Of a DNA stretch of 64,000 nucleotides, positions 45,251-55,959 are shown one piece after another (position 1 is the stretch's first letter; the number at the start of each line of letters is the position of its first letter). Origin of the DNA: Vandiemenella viatica (taxonomy: Eukaryota > Arthropoda > Insecta > Orthoptera > Morabidae); contig CM061920.1 of the NCBI GenBank assembly GCA_031002005.1, positions 107,505,447 through 107,569,446 on the forward strand. The letters run 5' to 3'. The translations under genes were made by a program, and so were the position numbers. Below the pieces are notes generated by a model that did no database searches, was not told the origin of the DNA, and saw only the letters and a list, made by a program, of their open reading frames with translations.

Positions 45251-47462
45251 CTAAATGAAATAATCACTGCATCTACCACAATGTGAACACCTTAATTGTT
45301 GGGAAGCGCCATATGGTCGCTGCCGGTGCTGCCACCATGCGGGAGAGTTTAGTGCTTGCTTCACCGATTTAACGTCACTTCTCCTCCATATAATTCCTTC
45401 CTCCATGACTTGAGCCGGCGAACGGAGTGTATAGCCTTTGTAGCAAACCAAAAAAGGATTTTGTTTGATCACAAGACGATGCTGCATCTCCTAGGATGAA
45501 ATTCCAGCTGTGACTCCCACAAGGTAAAAAAGAAGCAAGTGGATTAATTTCAAGTATACGTTTCTGAACACCACTTTTTTCTCCAGGCATATTGGCTGCG
45601 TTATCATATCCTTGCCCTCGGCAGTTTTGCAATGATATACCCAGCTGTTCTAGTTCTGTGATTATATGATTAGTCAAACTCTCAGCTGTGATTTTTTTCA
45701 ACGGCTAAGAAACCAATAAAATGTTCTTCAGTATCAGCTGTATTAAAAAGTCTTATAATAACTGACATTTGCTCAACACGAGAAACGTCACGGGTACAAT
45801 AAAGAATAATTGAGAAATATTTATTCTTTATTATTTTGTCAACAATTTTAGTCTTCACGTGACTTGCCATTAATTGTATCAGCTCATTTTGAATATTTTT
45901 GCCAAGATAGTGGTCATTAATAGTCTTGTCTGTTACTTGCTTTAGGTGATGTCGCAACATTGGATCAAATCTAGCTATTAACTTAACTAAATCTAGAAAG
46001 TTGCCGCTAGTTTCACTTGTATCTGAGTCAGATAATTTATCTTTATGACCTCTGAAGGCCAAATTATAAGATGCTAAAAAATTTACAATTGCAAGCAGTC
46101 TTTCTAAAATATCTCTCCAAAGCTGCCTTTCTTGTTCAATCTGAGTCTGGGCTAAAGAGTCAATAGAGCATAGAGGCACAAATTTTTAATCCGTTCTCTA
46201 AATTTAACCATTTCAACATACAATCTCTGTGCTGTCGGCTAGATTCATGAGACTTTACGTAATCACCCAAGTGTTTCCAATCACACACTCCTTTACTGGA
46301 TCCAATTCTTGTATTTTCTGTTCCGAACATTCGACATGGAAAGCAGTAAACGGCATCCTTTGTCAGTGAATAAATCATCCAGCGCCTGTCAATCTTTTCA
46401 CCATTAGCTAATATTCTACTGTAATGATATTCGCTGAATCGCCTTCCATTATGATCTACGGGGAAAAAATCAACTTTAACCTGGATTGGACCTTTTAACA
46501 CAATCTCAGTTCGGCCTACATCAATAATTGTTTAGGTCCACAAACCTGGGTCGTTTTGAGGATTCAGATTTTCAATTCCGGCAGTGATAGACGTAGGCTC
46601 AGATATGCATTCTTGGCTGGATAGTGCTGACTGCGGCGGCGATGTAAGAAACAATGACGTTGACTCATTTTCCTCGCTATTATTACGAGGTGGCCGTGGC
46701 ACCCATGACGATGTTGATGGAATAATTTCAGCTGGATTAGGGTTAGAATGCAACAATAGGTCACTTTCCATCAATGGAGAATTTTTAGAGGTTTCTTGAC
46801 CGTCACTTTTTATGTATTTATATAAAGACCCACGTAGATTTTCTTCTACCTGTTTTCTTTTGATAGCTCGTTTCCTTTTTGTACTACCCGACTCAAATTT
46901 TCTTCCGGCATCACGATCACGCGAACTCGTTTCACAAATTTTATTTAACACATAAAACTATTTCAGAAATAATTTACAAACAGTGGTAGGCAGTTTTTTT
47001 TTTAACAATTTACTCTTTCCTATATGTACCGTTAACAACGTAAGATTCACTGAAACATATGAGCCGCACAAACGATTTGGTAACGCATACAGGTCAGGAC
47101 ACACTAAACCGATACTGGTCAGCACCACCACCGCAACGACACGTTCCTTATTGTTGGCGCTCACTCCATTGAAGTTAGTTCAAACGACACCGCGTGTGGT
47201 CCGACAATCCCACCGTTATTAATTTGGTTTTGTGGTGTAGTCCGGTGCCAGGCTGGTAGATGTAAAGAAGCGTGTGGAGGAAGTTCGGAAATTCTTACTT
47301 TTTATACTAATGTGACACGGAATAAATCTAAATGAAAAATTTTTATTTAGGCAAAAGTTTTAAATATATTTTTTTTTCTCTCCTACTCGGATTGCCGCTG
47401 GAGGCCGCAAGAGCGAGGTCCCGGTCGGTTGCCCTGCTCGCCACCCCCTAAGGCCGCCTCTG
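45251..47462 (-). mobile_element. hAT transposon, 5' end intact, inserted in copia
   Basis: The right boundary is clear: on the minus strand the element opens with CAGAGGCGGCCTTAGGGGGT (from 47462), a terminus typical of the hAT group that encodes TTF-finger/DUF4371 transposases. The flanking bases resume copia pol coding, so the hAT is nested. A promoter-like GC-rich segment separates the terminus from the coding region. The left boundary is not found. Confidence 0.7.
45375..46951 (-). pseudogene. hAT transposase (TTF finger, DUF4371), broken
   Basis: The order on the minus strand is: basic N-terminus (KRKRAIKRKQVEENLRGSL) and Ser/Pro linker with a stop at about 46532; TTF-type zinc finger (DAVYCFPCRMFG...HLGDYVKSHESSRQH); a frame change at about 46175; the DUF4371 region (LAFRGHKDKLSDS, LGKNIQNELIQLM); another shift at about 45700; then the RNase H-like part GQGYDNAANMPG with a catalytic Asp, and CGSHSWNF. 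Coding fades after about 45375, so the C-terminal hATC dimerisation region is missing. Cut-and-paste DNA transposase in origin; at least two frameshifts and one stop make it inactive. Confidence 0.85.
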
Positions 47463-47994
47463 ATTACATGGTGTAGGAGTTGTCAACTCACAGCTTAAAC
47501 CATTTACAGACTGTGTTTTGACCATTTTTATAATCTGATTCTTGTTAACGTGCATTAGTCTTTGATGCCACGAATCCAATGTTTTTAACTTTCTGTTTTC
47601 ATAGTGTAATGAGCTTACTACACTCTTCTTTAAATTAGGTTCTGTTCTCACCACATAGCCTACAAGCGACCCATATTCTACGCTTTCAATATTAAACTCC
47701 TACTGTCATCGTAAATGCAACATCCATTTTTTATTAAAAAACAACTTTCTTATTATTTTCAGTTAACTGTTTGACTGATAAAATTCCATGGCTAATGCCA
47801 GGCACTAAAAGAGTGTTTTTAATTTGTATATCACTATTTGCGGAATTATTACCTATAATCTTTGCATTTACAGTACCTTTTCCAATTGTAGGTGTCGTTG
47901 TTCCATTTGCTGTTACAATATTTTCAGTAGCCACATTTTTACTAATCCAAGAAAAATACTTTTTCTCTGGAGACATGTGATGAGTAGCACCTGA
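47463..47994 (-). pseudogene. copia protease remainder and GAG pre-integrase segment
   Basis: It begins at the Ser-Gly of the active site (SGATHHMSPEKKYFSW), then VTANGTTTPTIGKGTV, LLVPGISHGILSVKQL, which is the copia-type aspartic protease body. Further on comes LDSWHQRLMHVNKNQIIKM, the W-H-x-R-L-x-H motif before integrase. A frame break near 47700 separates the two. The frame is cut by the hAT terminus at 47462 right after TPTPCN, where the first Cys of the pre-integrase zinc site would start. Confidence 0.85.
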
Positions 47995-47998
47995 GTCT

Positions 47999-49098
47999 GA
48001 TTTGATTTGATTGATTTGATTTTTTATTGATCCATTTAGTCAATTTATAGTACAGGTGCACATTTGACATTGGATAAGTCATTTTGATGATTAGAGGTTA
48101 CATATTATTATGAGATGATGGGACTTATATAGATGATTTATAATACAATGTCAAAACAAGTGTACATGAAGAGAATTTAACAATACGATAGTTGATGAAA
48201 ACAAAATTTGAAGGAATCCTAAAACCCATTTTTTTATATACTTATATACATGGTTGATAATACAATGACAAAGCAAGTGTACATGAAGAGAATTTAACAA
48301 TACAATAGTTGATGAAAACAAAATTTTAAGGAATCCTAAAAAACATTTTTTTATGAATCCATATATTCACTAATAGAGTAAAAGCTGTGCCTCACTAGGA
48401 ATGCCTTTAGTTTTATCTTAAAAGAGCTACAGGAAGCATTTTTTACTTCTTCTGGTATTTTATTATACAGTGTTATTCCCGAATTTAAGATACTTTTTTG
48501 ATATGTAGTAGTCCTGCAAAACGTTTTCTGGATGTCTGAATGTCCTCTAGTGACCATATCATTTTTTATTAGTTTGTTGTTTCTTAGGAGGTACTCTCTT
48601 GTGAAAAGAACTATTTCATAGATGTACAGACATGGAACATTTAGAATGGCGAGGTTTATGAAATGTGTTCTACAGGATTCTTGTCTTTTTAGGCGACATA
48701 TAGTTCTCACTGCTCTTTTTTGCATCCTAAATATATCAGTGCTTTGTGATGAGCTACCCCAGAAAATAATTCCATATCTGACCAGTGAGTGGAAATGAGG
48801 GTGGTATACTTGCATTACTGTACTAATACTGGTGGTATCCCTAAGAATTCTTAGTCCCTAGCACACTGTAGACAGTCTTTTAGCTAATTTGCTTATGTGA
48901 ACATCCCATTTCATGTTCTGTTGTACCCATAATCCCAAGAATTTGGTTTCATTTACATTTTTTAGTTCTTTTTCACTTATGTTTACTTGAATATTGTTTT
49001 TATTAGCAGAATGAGGTAGACAAAAATTCAAACACACTGTTTTTTCCTCATTCAAGATTAAATTATTTGGGTCAAACCAGTTTTTCAACTCACTCATG
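47999..49098 (-). mobile_element. LINE 3' end inserted in copia protease
   Basis: The minus strand encodes MSELKNWFDPNNLILNEEKT, KFLGLWVQQNMKWDVHI (about 49097-48858) and then VRYGIIFWGSSSQS, MQKRAVRTICRLKRQESCR, LYNKIPEEVKNASC (48815-48351). This is the end of a non-LTR RT ORF2 (N-L-x-L-N-x-x-K-T; F-L-G; Y-G-I-x-F-W-G; Q-K-x-A-x-R). A stop and shift lie at 48840-48858. The 3' UTR ends in an ATCAAATC-type repeat at about 48000. A 4-bp AGAC flanks both ends (47995-47998 and 49099-49102) as a short target duplication. Confidence 0.88.
48124..48355. repeat. 117-bp tandem duplication in LINE 3' UTR
   Basis: 48124-48240 and 48241-48355 are direct repeats of about 117 bp. Both contain AAGTGTACATGAAGAGAATT, GTTGATGAAAACAAAATTT and AAGGAATCCTAAAA. 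They lie between the ORF stop and the 3' tail of the LINE. Duplicated 3' UTR units may come from template slippage during reverse transcription. Confidence 0.9.
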
Positions 49099-50003
49099 GT
49101 CTATGACCCAAACATCGCTATTTAAAATACCTGATCCACATGAAACATTCGTTGTCAATGCACTAGATGAACGTTTGCTGCTTGATTTATTGGGACATTC
49201 ATTTGCAAAATGACCGTCTTCTTTACAGATAAAACACTTTCCTTTGCCATTTTTGCCTTTTCGTATTCCTTTCTTAAAGTGCTTTCCATCTTCGCTGCTA
49301 GGTTTGACATCTTTGCAATTAGATTTGACGTCCATAATTTTCATGTTTACTTTCTTCAAGAATAATGCAGAGTGTTTCGTGCTTTCGTTTTCTTGTCGTC
49401 TTGAAGCTTCGGCAAGGAGACGCCTTTTCACTGAAGCACATGTAAACTCGCTTTCTGGTAGGTTACACAAAGATGTTACAACAGAATCCCATTCCTCGGA
49501 AAGTCCGCACAAAATCGTCATAGCTAAATCTGCATCTTCTATGGCGTTGCCAACACTAGCAAGATCTGCAACAGTTCTGTTTATCTGTCCCAAATATAAT
49601 TCCATTGAATTATAATCACTCAGTTTCAACGAATACAATTTCCGCCTGAGTGGCACAATACGAAATTTGCTGTCACGCGGTGCATAGAACCGTTTCATGC
49701 TTCCTTGTCATTCGTTAAGTGCTGAATATGCATTTGCTGTTCGTAGGATACAGCAAGTGCGATCTTTGAATAAGCTTTATTTTGTCTCGATGCGTAATTA
49801 CGTTTTACAGTTGTATCTGCGTAGGCATTCGGTTCTTCTTCACCTGGTTCAATAACTGTCCATAAATCACTTTCCATCATTACCATTTTCATTTGGTAAC
49901 TCCATGATGCGTAATTTATACCACTCAATTTGGTTATAGTCGTAGACCCTTGATCAGACATTTTGAACTGATTTAAGCAACTTTTGCCTGTCGTAACCTT
50001 CAC
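49099..50003 (-). pseudogene. copia gag with CCHC knuckle, up to protease Asp
   Basis: The start lies at about 50003 or the internal Met before SDQGST. It encodes KLSGINYASWSYQMKMVM, the usual N-terminus of copia-type Gag, then a one-base loss at about 49697 that shifts the frame (before RFYAPRDSKF), then the helical Gag core and the zinc knuckle CFICKEDGHFANEC (C-x2-C-x4-H-x4-C). The frame ends DVWVID at 49099, where the LINE was inserted. The product would have packaged retrotransposon RNA. Confidence 0.88.
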
Positions 50004-50092
50004 GCTAAAAATCCTTAGCCAACTTTTTCGAATCGACGCTACAACTTAACGATTGCGCAATCAATTTTCAGTTTATAACACTTCTGCGCTGT

Positions 50093-50108
50093 AACTGGGC
50101 CCATAACC
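50093..50108 (-). other. Primer-binding site, tRNA-iMet fragment type
   Basis: On the minus strand the sequence GGTTATGGGCCCAGTT lies two bases after the LTR end. It is the same motif used by Drosophila copia, which is primed by an internal fragment of initiator tRNA-Met. Its presence fixes the LTR boundary at 50111 and confirms the copia lineage. Confidence 0.85.
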
Positions 50109-50110
50109 AA

Positions 50111-50316
50111 TGTTATTATTACTTAAATTTTAGCAGTAAATAGCGTAGAACAGTAGTGTACTAAAATAAACTGTAAAGAACGCGTTATTGAGAACAGCAA
50201 TTCTTTATTACACGTTCGCACGCCAATGCGCAATACAACGGACAACATAGACCAGCGAAATTACAGATAATGCAAAGAATAATTTAACGTCTGTGCATTC
50301 ACTGATAATCTCTACA
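50111..50316 (-). repeat. copia 5' LTR, outer limit uncertain
   Basis: The inner boundary ends in ACA at 50111 (minus strand). A TG start fits at 50212 (TGTAATAAAG, 102 bp) or at about 50316 (TGTAGAGATT, 206 bp). The longer version contains AATAAAG as a poly-A signal in a plausible position. Without the second LTR or a target duplication the choice is open. Confidence 0.55.
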
Positions 50317-50344
50317 AATTCTAAAGCCTGTGCCCCCCCCCCCT

Positions 50345-50965
50345 CATTTTCTATTCTGGCCACTGGTTTATTGAAATCCGTAATATCCATCAGTACCGCA
50401 CAGTGATCACTTATTCCTTCAGTTACTTGAAACCCAACAAAATTTTCATCAGGTTTTATTAGAAAGATATCCAACATGTTTGGTCCCCTCGTATTTTGCT
50501 CTACCACTTGTGTAAAACATCGTTCCCTTATTAAGATATTTGCAAATATGTGTTCCCTTGTGTCATTTATCTTATTTCCCACCCAGTTGACACCTGGTAA
50601 GTTTTAATCCCCTCCAATAATAACCATTCCACACTCACCTCTTAACTATAAAAGTGAATTTAGTTTATCTCACCTTCATCATTGATTCTTCCACTATGGT
50701 AAGCAGCCAATGCCCTGATTTTTTTCTTTTTATCGCTTCAAAAATCTACTCTTAGTAATTCATGGTCATTATCTATGAACACTAGAGAACTCTAGTAATC
50801 TTTGCTAACCAGTATGAATACCCCTCCACCAATTGCTCCTCTGTCCCTGTGGTACACTCTGTAACTTTCAGGGAAAACCTCATTGTCTAGTACTCCTTCT
50901 TTTAATCAAGACCCTACCACTATAATCACTTGTGGTTCATGTATCTCTATTAAGTTTACAAAATC
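50345..50965 (-). pseudogene. CR1-like LINE ORF2, endonuclease part
   Basis: Frames read VNCKSLMNKMIDFVNLIEIH, PQVIIVVGS, then EVFPESYRVYHRDRGAIGGG, and later CFTQVVEQNTRGPNMLDIFL and VTEGISDHCAVLMDI. These are N-terminal, central (R-x-N-x-L-D) and C-terminal (S-D-H) blocks of the APE-type endonuclease of CR1-like LINEs. Stops and shifts are present. It is cut by the copia LTR after the DHCAVL block; RT is not found beyond. Confidence 0.8.
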
Positions 50966-51129
50966 TATCATTTTGTTCATTAAACTTTTACAGTTCACTA
51001 ATAATACCCTTATTTTTGGATTTGTGGTATTTTCAGCATTAACCTTTGTCTTTCCAGTTGTACCCAGTTCTGTTATTATTTCAATAGCTTCATCTGTTTC
51101 TTTAGCATTTGTATTTTTTCCCTTTGATC

Positions 51130-52238
51130 ACTTATTTGTATGCCCTCACCAGCAGCCCCAAACCAAAAAAAGACACAGTCCTGACCCCATCATAACTGGA
51201 AGTGGGCTCCCTCACAGCTTTAGCTAACAACTCAGAAAATACTCTCTTCCCCCTTCTATTTAGGTGTAGGCCATGCCTAGTAAAACCCCACGTACCAACG
51301 ATGTTTACAGGCACAACCCCCACAAACAAAACTAATGCCTCTTCCAAATAGCGTCTCTGTTTCCACGTTTGCCCGCCTCACAGTGTGGTTCAACTGTGGT
51401 CGATCATGGCAACTTAGAACCTGCTGCGCCTCCTTCACCACCTTCCACAGGTCACTTTCTATACTATAACTCACATTTCTATCAATATTAATTTCCACAC
51501 CTCCCATGATTACTACTCTATCGTCTTTAGTGAAATTCCTACAAATTGAATCTATATCCTCTATTACCTGACCTGTTGTACTGGGTTTGGAAAAGCTTTT
51601 GACCTGGTAGCCTGTGCCTAATTGATCCTGCAGAAGAGGACCTACACGTCTCCCATGGCTACTATCTAGCAGCAGAAACTTTGTCTTCCTATTTTTTCCT
51701 TCTACACCTATATTTGAATAGGCCTGCTGTACCTTACCTACTCCTACATCTACACGAGGCTCTCCATCTGACTCTGGTATTAGGTCAAACCTACTTCTCC
51801 TCGTAATTTCTCTAACTTTTTCATCTTGATAACCATATTTCCCCTATGAAGTGTTACCTGTTACCATCCATCCTCACCCTCCTCACTAAACCCAACGTTT
51901 CTACTTTCAGCATCCAAAGGCAGACTCTCCATACACACAGCCTCCGCAGGCACAACCTCCACAAGTACAGCCTCCACAGGGTGAGCATCTAAATGCTGAG
52001 TCCCAACAGAATTCTCTGATCGTTTCGTCCTGCTCTGAAATTTTCTTATCCTGTTTTGAAAGTATCCTATCCTTAAAAGAGAGTGGACAATACCACTGAA
52101 GACTCTCATTAATTCCCTCTTTCCCATTGCCCTACATTCCCAGTGAAACCACTCTTTACACCCATTGCGATCCAAACCATTCACCACACGTCTGCAACAG
52201 GCGCCACACTTTTCCAGGCATAATTTTCCCCAAAACAA
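51130..52238 (-). pseudogene. CR1-like LINE ORF1 with PHD finger and esterase domain
   Basis: From 52238 the frame encodes CGACCRRVVNG, WFHWECRAMG (PHD-type C4-H-C finger pattern) and a variable linker with Val/Glu/Pro repeats. After a shift near 51860 it reads KFLLLDSSHGRRVG (SGNH block I with Ser), VVIMGGVEINI (block with G-G) and, after another shift near 51300, FTRHGLHLNRRGKRVFSELL (H of the last block). A PHD plus SGNH esterase ORF1 is known from CR1-like non-LTR retrotransposons (reported in vertebrate and invertebrate CR1). It is followed directly by the endonuclease ORF, as expected. Two or more shifts make it dead. Confidence 0.8.
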
Positions 52239-52553
52239 TACTTACTGGTACCTTTCAAACAAACCTTAAGGATTAAATTACAAAATTCAATGTATCTTAA
52301 ATTAACAGTCTAATGAAAGAAAAAATTAATCTTCGCTTAACTGATTTTTTGAAGTTTTTACTTTTCAATCAGTTTGTTGTAAATAATAACTTGGTGCAAA
52401 CTACTTCAAAGCCAACAAAATAAAACTTACAGTTGTCAACTTCAAAATTAGCCTGAAGATTGAATTTCACAGGTTGATTCAATTTAGTGCTAATGTGACA
52501 GTAAATAATAACTAATCACTTATTTAAGAGAAAATATTTTTAAATATTAGGTA

Positions 52554-55366
52554 CCATAAAATGGGGTGAATCAGATCTATTTTCAACTTTAAAATTAATT
52601 TTCTTCAGTCCTAATGGTCCTAGAGCCAAGAAACAAAATCCTCAGTCTGGGTCTTGAATCAATATGTTAATGAGCACTTGAACTAGTATACTGCAGCTGT
52701 TTGATAAATTATTATTATTATTTTTATCAGTGATCCTATTGGTCTGAGAGTCAGGGTAAAGAAATCAGTTCATCGTTTTAGCTATCTGAACCCAGTCAAT
52801 AGGGAATAAAGGATATCAGAAAGAATATAAGGTACAATTTAGAATAATAAACTTTATTCACTAATTAATCTATTCGAAAGTAAATAAGTACAGTTTGTTT
52901 AAGAAAACTAAGTAAAACCATTTGAGAAAAATATTAATCAAATTTAGGTTTGGAAACAAGTAAACGATGCAAAGTGAAGTGAAAAACAAAACATACAGTA
53001 CAATTACATAATACAGAACAATAATAAACATAAAGCCACTGCTGTTATTCTAAATGTGTTGAATCTACAATAAAGAAGTGTTGCCCTCGGATTATTCTGG
53101 ATGGTTTAATTGTCCTTGCAATCTGATAATGCCCTACTTCGCATATGTCATCTACTGGTGGAAAACTATTTTATTGTAAGAACTGTTGGGGACGCACCTT
53201 GAACTTGTCCGATAAACTGCCGTTCTCTCTTGTTAGTAAGAAATTTCACTATTATAAAGTAATTTACATTAATGTCACAAAACTTGGTGATATCAGTATC
53301 ACTTGTCACAGCTGGTGCTACTGGTGCTTCCTCATTGTAAAGGACAGGCGCTTCATTCATGTTTTCATCAGAGTTGTCAGGCAGTTCATCTTCAGACTTG
53401 TCAGGCAGTTCATCTTCAGACTTGTCAGAATTGTCTTCTAACGATACACTTTTCCCTGGCTCCACTGATATCTTCCTTCTTCTTTGTCATGGTTAAGCAT
53501 TTGCATCAGTGCCCCTCAATTCCTGAAGAAGTTCTATCAGGCTATTGTTAATGGTACTATTTCGAACCATGTTGCCTGAATCCCATTCAGCGTCTCTGTC
53601 AGGCAATTTCTTTAGAACTTCATTTGGGTTAAATGGATAAATTCCACATACACGAAAGCCTGATTTTATGTTCTCACTGGTTCTCTGTTCTATTTGCTTC
53701 ATGAGTTTACACAAAAGTCTAAGAAATCTGTCCTTTGGAATGGTACTGCCTTTCCTTCCTTGGCACAATTTCCACTCCATCAAAATACTTCTCTAAGCAG
53801 ATTTCGGAGGTCTGAAGAAAGCAATGTCCAGAGATTGTGTTAGATGTCTGGAGTTACTTCGGAGGAAAACCATTTTTATGTTGTTATCTTGACACAATTT
53901 AACAGAGCTACTAGACAGATGAGATGAAAGATTATCCCCAATGATTATCTTTGTGCCGTCCAGCATCTGTAAATATGGGACAATAATAGTTTCAAGCCAG
54001 TCATTGAAACACTCACTGTCAAACCAGACTGCTATGCTCCTATTAAAACGTGTCACTTTTGGAGCATTTTCCACCCAGGAAGAATATAAATGCTTTGCTC
54101 TATATACGATATAAGGCAGAAGAATTGTTCCATCAGCTGAGGCTGCAAACATTATGGATGTAGCCGATTTTAATGAGTTAATTACTCTTCCTGGATATTT
54201 TTTACCGCATTTTGTTATAACTTTAGATCGGCCGGGGTCGTCGGCCAAATTTCTTTCATCAAAATTGATAATGTAGGTAGAAGGGATATTGTCCATTTTT
54301 TTTCAGCTTTCCAAAATATTCTGTTGTAGTTTGGTAGGGAACCATTGCCCTAGCTCGTTTAATATTTTGGCAAAGCCTGAGGCTTAATCTTTTCTCATGG
54401 CGCTTGAGAAAGTGGACTGTGGATTCATGCCCAGGAATGTTATTTTTTAATGCTTTTACTACCTTTCCCCTACGATCTAAATAGCCTTTTACAAAGAGCC
54501 ACAATGTGGTTCTGTCAAAAGGATACCCAGTCAGTGCAGGTGGAGATTCTGTCAACTATTAGGTTTTCTTCCTCTTCTGTCAAGGCTGTTTGTCCTCCCT
54601 GCTTCTTCAAGTTTGGTTTTCTTAAGTCTATGTAGCACTGTATATGGAATCAAATGTTTTTCTGCGGCTTTTCTAATGTTCATTCCCCTTTGGATGTCCA
54701 AGAAAAAACCTTCAAACACCTTCACATTTCTTTTCACATAACGCTTTCCTCTGGGATCAGGCTCATAATTTCGTGGCATTGTAAATCCTAAAAAAAAGGT
54801 AAGGCTTTATTTATGAGACTCAAATATATATTCGTAACAGTAGGTATCATTAAGTATACAAGAAACCTTCAATATCGTTACTAAAAGTTCTAAAATACGG
54901 TACTGGGTACAGTAACAAAAAAGTACTTTGGGGTGAAACGGATCGTGATCCCATTCACCCCTTTACGACAGATGACAGGTACTTATTTAAATAACAATTC
55001 GATTATAAATACAGCAATGATTATTTTGCTTAATTGCTAAGTAATAAACTTAAAAAAATACTTACGTACTTTACTATCAACAGGTGAATAATAAGCTTTG
55101 AACAAATACAATAGCGTCAGCTGACAAAGTTTTCAGGAGGTTAAATCAGTGTCTACTGTTACACTTTCTTTCTGCAGCTTCCTTCTCCCGTTGTTGTCAC
55201 AATTCCGACGTCGAGTAACTTAACAATGGAAGATTAAATTATATCGATTCTGTGCATATTTGTTCAATTAAAATTGAGGGCTTAGTCCGACCGTTATAGA
55301 AGCTTAATCTTTTTTTCCACTTTTGATCCTATTCGCCCTACTGATCCCATTGACCCCGTTTTATGG
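52554..55366 (-). mobile_element. pogo/Tigger-like DNA transposon, both ends present
   Basis: The left end CCATAAAATGGGGTGAATCA and, inverted, the right end CCATAAAACGGGGTCAATGG form TIRs of about 28 bp with a few differences. TA flanks both sides (52552-52553 and 55367-55368). Length 2813 bp. A second, TIR-like palindrome sits inside at about 54928-54966. The transposase gene is on the minus strand at 53166-54779. It is complete in outline but with broken coding. Confidence 0.9.
53166..54779 (-). pseudogene. pogo/Tigger-type transposase, broken
   Basis: The order: MPRNYEPDP start and a pipsqueak-like helix-turn-helix (GMNIRKAAEKHLIPYTVL); frameshift at about 54553; LTGYPFDRTTLWLFV; frameshift in an A-run at about 54300; DDE domain with INFDERNLADDPG (first Asp), IIIGDNLSSHLS (second Asp) and HLTQSLDIAFFRP (third Asp). 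An in-frame TAG follows at about 53787, where a Trp is expected. The tail continues WKLCQGRKGSTIPKDRF and GFRVCGIYPFNP and an acidic repeat (DKSEDELPD twice). All three catalytic Asp are present, but two shifts and a stop inactivate it. Confidence 0.88.
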
Positions 55367-55959
55367 TAATTGTTGTTTAAACGTATATGAAAATTATAAA
55401 AGAACAAATTTCATTTCCGACAAAACTGACCAATGAATTTAACTTAAGCGTGTAGGTTTCTAAACTTAACAGTTGAATTTTTTGTATATAGTTAGATTGA
55501 AGCTTTATAAGTAAAAATAATAGTTTCAAAAATAAAAACCACCCTAAAAAAAAAAAAATTAAATAATTTTATACCTTGCTTAGAACAAAATAAATCTAAG
55601 TGGAAAATATTTTACATTATTATTACTGAAATTTTTACATTAATCAGTTATTTTAAGACTCAGTGCCAGCTGTCATATTGCGAGAACGAATTACTGAACT
55701 TTATTTGTTGTTCGATGTGACATGAGTATTACAAACGAAAATTCTGAATATTTCACAGCATGCAGTGAGGCAGATATTGTTTTTGTGGGAGAAAGTTTAG
55801 GGGAACAAATAAGACAGTATTTTTATCTGTGACTCTGCCTCGTTGGTTGTCGATGCTATCTCTGGGGCTACATTGTCAGTTAGCAGGTTGCATCATGTGG
55901 TAAATGCTTTACAATCAGTATCATATCGGTGTATCATCAGTATGTTTTGTTCAAACATG

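Larger units (their letters stand above)
47463..50316 (-). mobile_element. copia-type LTR retrotransposon, 5' part with two nested insertions
   Basis: On the minus strand the order is LTR (50111 to 50212-50316), a tRNA-iMet-type primer site (50093-50108), gag (50003-49099), protease and pre-integrase (47995-47463). A LINE 3' end (47999-49098) splits the protease, and a hAT (from 47462 leftwards) cuts the element in the pre-integrase zinc region. Integrase, RT and the second LTR are not found. All coding parts carry changes; defunct. Confidence 0.85.
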
